From the NCBI GenBank assembly GCA_026005135.1, contig BPKM01000003.1:310001-374000 (forward strand): a stretch of 64,000 bases of DNA. The letters are read 5' to 3'. Source of the DNA: Leptospiraceae bacterium. GTDB lineage: Bacteria > Spirochaetota > Leptospiria > Leptospirales > Leptonemataceae. The position numbers were made by a program, and so were the translations under genes. Each line of letters begins with the position of its first letter. Positions within the stretch are counted from its first letter, which is position 1. Below, piece by piece: positions 57,461-64,000 of the stretch. Below the pieces are notes generated by a model. The model saw only the letters and a list, made by a program, of their open reading frames with translations. It made no database searches and had not been told where the DNA came from.

Positions 57461-57592
57461 AACAATTATTTGATTTAAAGATTTTTGTAGATTCAAGTCA
57501 AAATTTTTTCCATAAAATATAATTTTAATTAAACATCTCTTCTAAAGCTTTCTTGTTTTCTTACGATAATTAAGTAAAGATAGGAGTTTTCT

Positions 57593-57949
57593 ATGGAAAC
57601 ATATAAAATTAATATGCAAACATATCATAATGGTATAGATAATACTAATAAAGATTCATATATTGGAAATCCAATTAAAACATCAAAAGCTGGAGAAAAA
57701 AATTTAGAGAAAATAAAATTTCAAAGACCAGAATTAGGAAAAAATATTAAATTTAGTTATATTGTAGATCAGGATACAGGAAAGATTCGTATTAAAGTAT
57801 ATGATTTTTTAACAGGAGAGGTTATACAAGAAATACCATCTGATAAATTTTTAGATTTTTTAAAAGAAATAAAAAAAGGCTTAGACGAAGATACTTTGAA
57901 AAAACACGAATTAATCCCAACAGGAATGTTTTTTGAAAATACAATATAA
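57593..57949 (+). CDS. flaG: FlaG-family flagellar protein
   Basis: 118 residues. A polar N-terminus of 60 residues, then IKFSYIVDQDTGKIRIKVYDFLTGEVIQEIPSDKFLDFLKEIKKGL, the FlaG signature. FlaG proteins influence flagellar filament length. RBS TAGGAG precedes the ATG. It follows fliA and ends at a strong hairpin. Confidence 0.88.
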   Translation: METYKINMQTYHNGIDNTNKDSYIGNPIKTSKAGEKNLEKIKFQRPELGKNIKFSYIVDQDTGKIRIKVYDFLTGEVIQEIPSDKFLDFLKEIKKGLDEDTLKKHELIPTGMFFENTI

Positions 57950-57975
57950 ATAGCCGCAATGCGGCTATTCTTAAT
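57950..57975 (+). terminator. Bidirectional terminator between flaG and rpsD
   Basis: atagccgc (57950-57957), loop aat, gcggctat (57961-57968) form a perfect 8-bp stem. T/A-rich sequence lies on both sides, serving flaG on the plus strand and rpsD on the minus strand. Confidence 0.8.
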
Positions 57976-57978
57976 AAA

Positions 57979-58599
57979 TTATTTACTATAGAACTCAACA
58001 ATTTTCTGTACGTTAATTCTGGGATCTAAAGGAACATCTTCTATATTTTCAATTCCAAGAAATTTACCTGATATTCCATCTGGTTGAACTTCAATATAAG
58101 GAACAGGGTGAGTTTTCCCTTGTCTTCTTTCTAATGCTTCTTTAATTCTTGCTAAATCTTTTGATTTTTCCACAACACCTATGATATCACCAGGTTTAAC
58201 CTGATAACTTGGAATTGTAACTCTCTTACCATTTACAGTTATATGACCATGGCTAATTAATTGTCTTGCATCAAAAACTGTTTTTGCAAGACAGAGTCTA
58301 TAAACAACTGTCATTAATCTACTTTCCAAGAGTTTTATAAAATTATCTGCTGTATTACCATGCATTTTAGCTGCTTTTTCAAATGTATTATAGAATTGTT
58401 TTTCCATCATACCATAGGTAAGTCTGAGCTTTTGCTTTTCTAATAACTGTTCTCCATAAGGTGATTTCTTTTTCCTAAAACTTTCTGGTCTATAACCAGG
58501 TGGATAGGGTCTTCTTGTCGAAGGACATTTAGGGTTTCCGTATAAACAAAAACCTGCTGATCTACAAATTTTATGTCTTGGTTTTCTTATTGTTGCCAA
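57979..58599 (-). CDS. rpsD: 30S ribosomal protein S4
   Basis: 206 residues, the normal S4 length. [26 protein letters not shown] carries the zinc-type Cys set (C+ form), and the S4 RNA-binding domain is [34 protein letters not shown]. The start codon is TTG at 58599, with GGAG seven bases before it. S4 nucleates assembly of the small subunit body and in other bacteria represses its own mRNA. Here it is detached from the alpha operon and preceded by two hairpins. Confidence 0.97.
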   Translation of the reverse strand: MATIRKPRHKICRSAGFCLYGNPKCPSTRRPYPPGYRPESFRKKKSPYGEQLLEKQKLRLTYGMMEKQFYNTFEKAAKMHGNTADNFIKLLESRLMTVVYRLCLAKTVFDARQLISHGHITVNGKRVTIPSYQVKPGDIIGVVEKSKDLARIKEALERRQGKTHPVPYIEVQPDGISGKFLGIENIEDVPLDPRINVQKIVEFYSK

Positions 58600-58660
58600 T
58601 TTTCTACTCCTGCGGCCGTCTTTTTTACGGTTTTGCAGCTAATCTTTTGATTAGCCCGCA
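58600..58660 (-). promoter_or_regulatory. Structured leader of rpsD, possible S4 autoregulatory site
   Basis: On the minus strand gctaatc-aaaa-gattagc (58655-58638) is a perfect 7-bp hairpin. ccgt-aaaaaag-acgg (about 58630-58616) is a second, and gcaggag with the TTG start follows directly. No T-run follows the first hairpin, so it is not a simple terminator. S4 leader binding is inference by analogy with other bacteria. Confidence 0.45.
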
Positions 58661-58704
58661 TATCCAGAAAATCTTTCCTAATTTATATGTAAATAAAAAT
58701 ATGA

Positions 58705-59631
58705 TTAAAAATGTTCATATCCAATTTCCTTTATTGAATATTTTTTATTATTAAAATAAATAATTAAGGGTAATATATTTGAGTTTAATTTTTTAGAACT
58801 AACTTTTCCAATTTTTGTAACAAATGGTAGATTTAATTCTTTTTTTGAGGTAAATATCAATTCGTATTCTTCTCCAGAAATCAATGCTTCTTCTGGAGAA
58901 ATAATGTTTTTAAATGCTGGATGGATGGGAATTTTTTCTAAATGAATTTCAAATTGATAGTTACTGATTTTTGCCATTTTTTGTAGATCTTGATATAAAC
59001 CATCAGAAACATCCATCATAGATATTGCATAGGGATAAATTTTTTTAGCCCACTCTAAACGTGCAGAAGGTGATAGATGTTTTTTTAAAGCAATATTTTT
59101 TAATTTTTCTGGAATAGATGTTTTTTTAGCTAATAATTTATAGCCAAGTAATGATAAACCGAAATTTCCTGTTACATATATATAACTATCTGGATAGGAA
59201 TTTCTTGTTAAATAATTTTTTGTATAACCGCCCATTGTTAAAGATAAAACCATTAGCTGGGAATAAAAAGTATCTCCACCAATTAAAGGACATTGATATT
59301 TATTACATTCTTTTAAAAATTGTTTAATAAATGTTTTTATATAATCAGAGCTTACTTTTTTATAAGAAAATCCCATTTGTAATGTACACCAAAGAGGTAT
59401 TCCACCACTGGAAATTAAATCAGAAAGATTAATATGAAATAGTTTTTTAGCAAGTTGGATTGGATTATGCCATTCAATTTTAAAATGGGTTTCTTCAATC
59501 ATTGTATCACATGTAATTATATTTTTATAATGAGATTTTTTTACTGGCAAAATTTCACAATCATCAAAATGAAAGTTTTTATTTTTTTGTGTAAATAATT
59601 TTATGATATCTTCTTCTTTTAATTTTTTCAT
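58705..59631 (-). CDS. thiL: Thiamine-monophosphate kinase
   Basis: 308 residues. PurM-like kinase motifs: FDDCEILP (20-27), CDTMIEETHFKIEW, LFHINLSDLISSGGIPLWCTLQMG, LIGGDTFYS, MDVSDGLYQDL and LISGEEYELIFTS. It phosphorylates thiamine monophosphate to the active cofactor. Its ATG overlaps the end of the shifted mobA frame (ATGA), placing it in the moaD-moaE-mobA transcript. Other thi genes are not nearby. Confidence 0.92.
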   Translation of the reverse strand: MKKLKEEDIIKLFTQKNKNFHFDDCEILPVKKSHYKNIITCDTMIEETHFKIEWHNPIQLAKKLFHINLSDLISSGGIPLWCTLQMGFSYKKVSSDYIKTFIKQFLKECNKYQCPLIGGDTFYSQLMVLSLTMGGYTKNYLTRNSYPDSYIYVTGNFGLSLLGYKLLAKKTSIPEKLKNIALKKHLSPSARLEWAKKIYPYAISMMDVSDGLYQDLQKMAKISNYQFEIHLEKIPIHPAFKNIISPEEALISGEEYELIFTSKKELNLPFVTKIGKVSSKKLNSNILPLIIYFNNKKYSIKEIGYEHF

Positions 59632-60244
59632 TTTAAATATAAACTTATATCATCTGGTGTATTAAAATTGATTAAATATTTTTTGTATTTTTCTTCAAGA
59701 TTTAATATAATTTTTTTCTCTTCTGGTATATTAGCAATTAGTTTTTGAAGGGAAAAATTTTTTAAGTTTTGACTGCGATATAACTTAAACCAATCATTTA
59801 AAATTTCATTATTATAAATTGCAAATGTTGGTTCATATCTTTCGTTATTTAGAATAAAAATAGATTTATTTTGATTAGATTGATATAAATTGAGTATTTT
59901 ACTTATAATTTCCCTGTTTATTAAAATTAAGTCTGTAGAGATAAAAAAAAATCATATGGATTGGGATTAAAATATAGAAAAGAGGAAAATATACCTTTTA
60001 AAGGTCCCGAAACATATAGATCAAGATCAAAAATCAGGTGTTTTGAATATAATTTTAATATAGTTTCATTTTCTTTATATTGTTCTTTACGTAGCGAAAG
60101 ATAAATATTTTTAAAATATAATTTTAATTTTTTATAAAGAACTTCAAACCAGAATTCATTATGATATTTAAGAAAAGCTTTATCCTTTTTCATTCTTGTG
60201 CTATAACCACCCATTAATATTACGGGAATTAATTTAGTGTTCAT
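59628..60244 (-). pseudogene. mobA: Molybdenum cofactor guanylyltransferase with a frameshift in a poly-A/T tract
   Basis: The first frame (60244 to 59927) gives MNTKLIPVILMGGYSTRMKK (nucleotide-binding GGxSxRM motif), KAFLKYH and SGPLKGIFSSF, then stops soon after DFF. The next frame on the same strand continues with ISTDLILINREII, LNNERYEPTFAIYNNE and FNTPDDISLYLK and stops in an ATGA overlap with thiL. The break lies in nine consecutive A (plus strand 59943-59951). Total length is 617 bp, one short of 206 codons, so a single added base would restore the gene. It may be a true indel, polymerase slippage making some full product, or an assembly error. mobA overlaps the moaE end by 11 bp. Confidence 0.85.
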
Positions 60245-60698
60245 GAATACAACCTTCACTCCATTCGATAGTACCATCTGTAAAAAATTCTTTTTTCCAG
60301 ATAGGAACTTCGTGCTTTACTCTATCAATAATATATTGATTAGCTTTATAACATTCTTTTCTATGTTTTGCTGTTGTAATGATAATTACTGCTATTTCTT
60401 CTAAATTTAGATAACCAAGACGATGTAAACAATAAGCATCTGTTAGATGAAATTGTTCTTTTGCATCATTAAGAATAGAATCAATTAATTGATTTGCTAA
60501 AGGTTCAAAAGCCGTATATTCTAATGCTTTTACATTTTTTATATTTCCCTGTTTATCTTTGCTATGATCTCTAACATGTCCAGTAAAAATAACCATTGCA
60601 CCAGAAGATTGTAAACTAACATTTTGTAATGCTTTTTCAATTTGTATTGGATTTGTTGTTAAATATTTCATCTGATTAATAGATGTTTGCATATTCAT
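60234..60698 (-). CDS. moaE: Molybdopterin synthase catalytic subunit
   Basis: 154 residues. GAMVIFTGHVRDHSKDKQGN, LEYTAFEPLANQLIDSI, YCLHRLGYLNLEEIAVIIITTAKHRKECYKANQYIIDRVKHEVPIWKKE are the standard MoaE blocks; the Lys in VPIWKKE is catalytic. It forms the heterotetramer with MoaD that inserts the dithiolene sulfurs. It follows moaD by 16 bp and overlaps mobA. Confidence 0.96.
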   Translation of the reverse strand: MNMQTSINQMKYLTTNPIQIEKALQNVSLQSSGAMVIFTGHVRDHSKDKQGNIKNVKALEYTAFEPLANQLIDSILNDAKEQFHLTDAYCLHRLGYLNLEEIAVIIITTAKHRKECYKANQYIIDRVKHEVPIWKKEFFTDGTIEWSEGCIHEH

Positions 60699-60714
60699 TT
60701 CTCCTTAATATTAT

Positions 60715-60975
60715 TTAACCACCAGAAGAAGGAGGTAAAACATAAATTTTTTGATTTTTTTCAATTTTTGTATTTTCTTCCAAAATTTTATCTTCCGTAG
60801 AAAAACGTGAAAATCGTAAAATTTCTTCTGCCTGGGGAAATTTTTCTATAAGGTTTTTTTTTAGATCTCCAATTGTTAAAGGATTATCAAAATAAAGGGA
60901 TAGATTTTCATTTAAGATGTCTTTTAGAATTGCAAAAAATTCCAGTTCAACTTTTATTTGTTGTTTTGTATTCAT
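60715..60975 (-). CDS. moaD: Molybdopterin synthase sulfur carrier subunit
   Basis: 86 residues with the ubiquitin-like fold: KVELEFFAILKDIL...YFDNPLTIGDLKKNLIEKFP, and the required C-terminal Gly-Gly (VLPPSSGG) that carries the thiocarboxylate. First gene of the moaD-moaE-mobA-thiL series. Confidence 0.93.
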   Translation of the reverse strand: MNTKQQIKVELEFFAILKDILNENLSLYFDNPLTIGDLKKNLIEKFPQAEEILRFSRFSTEDKILEENTKIEKNQKIYVLPPSSGG

Positions 60976-61083
60976 AATTTTATGTTATGCAACTATCTAT
61001 CTTCTGTCAATCATAATAAATATAATTAAAATAAAAAGAGAAATTTATAGATAAAATAATATTATTAAATAATTTGGTATATA

Positions 61084-61575
61084 ATGAATGTTTTTCAGAA
61101 TTCAGATTATAGAATTAAGGATAATGTAAAGATACATTTTGATGGGAATATATGGAAATATGAACCAGAATTAACAATAAAAATCAAAGAAGATATTCCT
61201 GTTTATACAAAGGAAAATGTACATTTACTAAAAGCTTTAACAATTTATCTTCCTTTTTGGGATGGAGAACAAAAAATAGCTTTTTTTTATAAATATGACA
61301 ACCAAGTTATTGGATTTTTTAATATTTGTTCTCATATAAAAGTTCCTTTAGATTTAGATGATAATCGTTTTTTTAATGTATTAGGAAATATTGTTTGTAA
61401 AGTTCATGGGGCACAGTTCTGCCCAAAAACAGGTATGGTTTTATCTGGACCTGCTCGTTCTCCATTATATAAATTAATAGTGCAATTTAATAATTCCAAT
61501 CATACACTTGTTATTAAAGGTTTTTATCATGAAAGTTTTTTTAATTCTTCTTCGGGAGATAATACCTCTTTATAA
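61084..61575 (+). CDS. Rieske [2Fe-2S] protein, NirD-like
   Basis: 163 residues. The Rieske ligands are CSHIKVPL and, 22 residues on, CKVHGAQFCPKTG, the C-x-H and C-x2-H pattern of assimilatory nitrite reductase small subunits and Rieske ferredoxins. The N-terminal 60 residues are an extension not usual in NirD. It is transcribed divergently from moaD and overlaps the convergent rubredoxin-tailed gene by 49 bp. An electron-carrier role in nitrite assimilation is inferred from the neighbourhood. Confidence 0.82.
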   Translation: MNVFQNSDYRIKDNVKIHFDGNIWKYEPELTIKIKEDIPVYTKENVHLLKALTIYLPFWDGEQKIAFFYKYDNQVIGFFNICSHIKVPLDLDDNRFFNVLGNIVCKVHGAQFCPKTGMVLSGPARSPLYKLIVQFNNSNHTLVIKGFYHESFFNSSSGDNTSL

Positions 61576-62849
61576 GAAGTTGAATCACATACTGGGCAAT
61601 TAAATTCGTCTTTTGATAATATTGTAAAACATTCCATACATTGCTTTAAATATTCTTTTTCAATTGTTTTAATAGATAAATTATCAATATATTTTTTGGG
61701 AAGGTAGTCATAATGTTCCATAAATTGGAAAAAATTAGTAATTGTTTTAAGTAATTGTTTTTGATTAAGATTTATAAATTTCTGTTTTTTTATAAATGGA
61801 TGTAAATAAAAATCAAATCTTTTCCCTCTTCTAAAGATGGATTTTTGAATAAAGATATTTGCTAATGAATCAAAAGTATTAGAATTATTATTAATACTAA
61901 TTGTGTAATAATATTTATTAGAATTGGATAAGAGCTTTGTTTCTATTTCCTTTTGTAGTTGTATAGTAGTATCATCAAAATCATTAGTACGTATAATTGT
62001 ATGAGGAAAATTATTATTGTAATTTATATTATAAATTATATAATTATCATTTAAAATTTTATAAATATCTTCTAATAATTTTTGATGATCATTAATAATT
62101 GGTATTTCTAACATATGATAAGGATTAATAAATATATAACCAATAGAATATTTTTTAAAAATAAAACATAAATTTTCTAATAAAGCTGTAGAATAATTAA
62201 AATTTTTAGAAAAAAACATTATATAATTATGAAGTCTTTTTTGTATTTTGTTATAAAAATGTTTTTTTTTGTTTTGTAGTAAATAATGTTTTAGAATCTG
62301 ATAATCATTAAAAATAACAAATGAATTTTTGTATTTATTTATGAAGCCCATTATATTTTTATTTGTTTGGCTATGTCTTTCCCATAACGTTTGTAATTCT
62401 TCTAAATTATAGCTTTGTTTTGAAAGAAAATAATTATCTCCGTTATAAATATATATATAAAATTGATTTTTGATTTCTATTGGAATTAAATTAATTGGAG
62501 AAAATAATAAATTTATTTCATCTTCGTCTTGCAATATCTGAATTGGTGAATAAAAATTAAAAGATTTTTGTAAGAATTCATAAAATTGATTTAAATTAAA
62601 GTTATTATTTTCGGAAAAAAAGTCTAAGTCTAACATTAGATTGTATTCATTTTCTTGTAATAACAAATTTTTGTTTTTTAAAAATAGAACTATTTTATCA
62701 TAAAACTCATTTGTATTGTAAATAATTATATTTTGTCTGGAGCCTAAATATATATTATCAATATGTAAGGAATATAATTCCATACATAGGTTTCTTAAAA
62801 AACCAGTAGATAAAACTCCACCTGGTATTTTTAGTTCTATTCTTTTCAT
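61527..62849 (-). CDS. Nitrite/sulfite-reductase-like protein with C-terminal rubredoxin domain
   Basis: 440 residues. The N-terminus (ELKIPGGVLSTGFLRNLCMELYSLHIDNIYLGSRQNIIIYN) resembles the ferredoxin-like half domain of nitrite/sulfite reductases. The last 45 residues are a rubredoxin fold with QCMECFTI and NCPVCDS. No four-Cys siroheme/4Fe-4S motif can be seen in between, so it is not a complete NirB-type catalytic subunit. Similar rubredoxin proteins accompany nirBD genes in Bacteroidetes. Its start overlaps by 4 bp the stop of the NAD(P)H oxidoreductase, so they form an operon. Confidence 0.7.
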   Translation of the reverse strand: MKRIELKIPGGVLSTGFLRNLCMELYSLHIDNIYLGSRQNIIIYNTNEFYDKIVLFLKNKNLLLQENEYNLMLDLDFFSENNNFNLNQFYEFLQKSFNFYSPIQILQDEDEINLLFSPINLIPIEIKNQFYIYIYNGDNYFLSKQSYNLEELQTLWERHSQTNKNIMGFINKYKNSFVIFNDYQILKHYLLQNKKKHFYNKIQKRLHNYIMFFSKNFNYSTALLENLCFIFKKYSIGYIFINPYHMLEIPIINDHQKLLEDIYKILNDNYIIYNINYNNNFPHTIIRTNDFDDTTIQLQKEIETKLLSNSNKYYYTISINNNSNTFDSLANIFIQKSIFRRGKRFDFYLHPFIKKQKFINLNQKQLLKTITNFFQFMEHYDYLPKKYIDNLSIKTIEKEYLKQCMECFTILSKDEFNCPVCDSTSYKEVLSPEEELKKLS

Positions 62850-64000
62850 ATAACTACCTCAGTTTTATTTTTTATATTTTCTTTAACTATTTTTTGTAAT
62901 TCAATTTTACAACTACCACAACCAGTTCCAGCTTTTAGGTTATCTGATATAGATTGTAAAATATGTTCTTCATTTTGACTTTGCGATTTATTTATTTGTT
63001 CTATAATATTAATATCACCAATTCTATAACAAGAACAAACTAATTTTCCTTTATAGCTTGTCTGATTCTTATTGGAAACAAATAGTTCTTCTCTTTTATC
63101 TTCTAACTCTATTTGTTTGATAATATATTCTTTTAAATAAGATAAATTAGAGATGTCACCAACAAGTATTGCACTGATTACTCGATCATTTTCTAATATA
63201 CATTTTTTATATAATTTTTTATTTCTATCTATAAATAAAATTTCTTCTTGAATTTCATTTTCTGATTCTAAAATGTTTTTCTTATATTTTGAAGTACTTA
63301 TACTTGCCACAGGTAGAAAATCTATTTTTAAAAGGTTTAAATGAATTGAACCTTTATAAATTGCGAATGGATTACCATTTAAATGTTCTGCTAAAGTAAA
63401 TGCCTGTTCTTCTGCAGCATAGGTTGTGCCATAACGTATACCATTAAATTCAGCTATTTCTCCCATAGCATATATATTGGAAATATTTGATTGCAAGTGA
63501 GAATTAACGATTATTCCATCATTATATTCAATTGATGAATTTTTCAAAATACTTAAATCTGTTTCTGTACCTGTAGTAAATATTATAGCATCGCATTCAA
63601 TTATTTTACCACTGGAAATCTCAACAGCATAAACTTTATTACCTTTTGTACGATAATTGATTATTGTCTGATTTAACATTACATCAATACCTTCTTCAAT
63701 AAGTGTTTCGTAAAGCATTTGAGAAGCAATTTTATCCAGTTGTTTATTCATTAAGAAAGAACTTCGATGTAAAATTGTAACTTCTACATTTCTCTTACGT
63801 AATGCATTTGCTAATTCAATTCCTAATAATCCACCACCCACGATAATACACTTTTTTTTACAAAAATAAAGAATTTTTTCAGCATCTTCTATGTTTCTTA
63901 AATATAAAAGATTTTGATAAGATAAATTATCAGGATTTTTTTTAGGAAGACTACCTGTTGCAAAAATACAAATATCGTAATTTAATTTAGTATAGTCATT
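62846..64000 (-). CDS. NAD(P)H/FAD oxidoreductase with BFD-like [2Fe-2S] domain, 5' end outside window
   Basis: The frame is open through the right edge, so the start is outside the window; an apparent start at 63841 is internal. The visible part has YDICIFATGSLPKK, the NAD(P)-binding motif CIIVGGGLLGIELANAL, the FAD region IYAMGEIAEFNG and a C-terminal BFD-like domain VCSCYRIGD...GTGCGSCK that binds a [2Fe-2S] cluster. This is the flavoprotein part of NirB/NasB-type assimilatory nitrite or nitrate reductases. With the adjacent Rieske and rubredoxin-tailed proteins and molybdenum cofactor genes it suggests a nitrate/nitrite assimilation locus. Confidence 0.85.
   Translation of the reverse strand, partial: NDYTKLNYDICIFATGSLPKKNPDNLSYQNLLYLRNIEDAEKILYFCKKKCIIVGGGLLGIELANALRKRNVEVTILHRSSFLMNKQLDKIASQMLYETLIEEGIDVMLNQTIINYRTKGNKVYAVEISSGKIIECDAIIFTTGTETDLSILKNSSIEYNDGIIVNSHLQSNISNIYAMGEIAEFNGIRYGTTYAAEEQAFTLAEHLNGNPFAIYKGSIHLNLLKIDFLPVASISTSKYKKNILESENEIQEEILFIDRNKKLYKKCILENDRVISAILVGDISNLSYLKEYIIKQIELEDKREELFVSNKNQTSYKGKLVCSCYRIGDINIIEQINKSQSQNEEHILQSISDNLKAGTGCGSCKIELQKIVKENIKNKTEVVI

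Noticed and set aside
59927..60277. A stand-alone 116-residue protein
   Set aside because: It is the front half of mobA; the rest follows in the adjacent frame after the poly-A tract.
62846..63841. A complete 331-residue oxidoreductase starting at 63841
   Set aside because: The GTG there is inside the NAD(P)-binding motif IIVGGG, and the frame continues with conserved residues to the window edge.

Overview
The window is strongly AT-rich bacterial DNA, closely packed, with many short (often 4-base ATGA) gene overlaps. It looks like a spirochaete of the Leptospirales type. The reasons are a flhF-flhG-(small membrane genes)-whiG/fliA-flaG flagellar block, a Kdo transferase (hence LPS), a TonB-dependent receptor, HAMP/SpoIIE-type phosphatase and PilZ signalling proteins, a class I aldolase, and two copies of a small protein resembling the Leptospira family DUF1564. 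This assignment is inference from gene content. No rRNA or tRNA gene was seen.

Layout. 1-2030: 3' part of a large SBBP-type repeat protein whose C-terminal CFI-box domain lies in another reading frame. 2125-15316: DUF5683-like protein, rpmF, pheST, a coiled-coil protein, a DksA-like protein, then gyrB-mutS-copA on one strand. 15500-22383: a three-gene operon (SpoIIE-type phosphatase, ABC_sub_bind/TPR periplasmic protein, TonB receptor). 22405-30373: an accessory zone with an IS481-type element, a coupled metallophosphoesterase/unknown pair, an IS5-type element inserted in a MITE-like repeat, mscS, a transglutaminase-like gene, a second MITE copy and a mobile cassette carrying the DUF1564-like gene. 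30483-38835: glycolipid-type membrane proteins, sucCD, an ACT protein, three tandem Uma2 genes and a hydrolase. 38860-47678: carB, a nucleoside transporter, an SLC13 transporter, ligA and a Fur-family regulator. 47754-48438: second DUF1564-like cassette. 48534-53473: PilZ protein, PPP phosphatase, waaA, HAD hydrolase, class I aldolase, lipoprotein. 53560-58599: flagellar block, then rpsD. 58705-64000: thiL, a frameshifted mobA, moaE, moaD, then a Rieske protein, a rubredoxin-tailed reductase-like protein and an NAD(P)H/FAD oxidoreductase running off the window, which together look like a nitrite/nitrate assimilation and molybdenum cofactor locus.

The most interesting signal is the mobile DNA. 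(1) The DUF1564-like gene is the only gene in two separate units bounded by the same 12-bp inverted repeat (gtaagcgatcaa). One unit is flanked by a perfect 8-bp direct repeat (aagaatac) and the other by a 9-bp one (ttaattttt). The ends and duplication size resemble IS66-type elements, but no transposase is present, so these look like mobile insertion cassettes. (2) A roughly 175-bp intergenic repeat occurs three times, has ends nearly identical to those of the resident IS5-type element, and one copy is interrupted by that element with a 10-bp target duplication. (3) The IS481-type transposase has its ribosome-binding site buried in a perfect 12-bp stem. Two loci (mobA and the SBBP/CFI-box gene) need a frameshift to make a full protein, and several genes have promoters that place the transcript start at the start codon.
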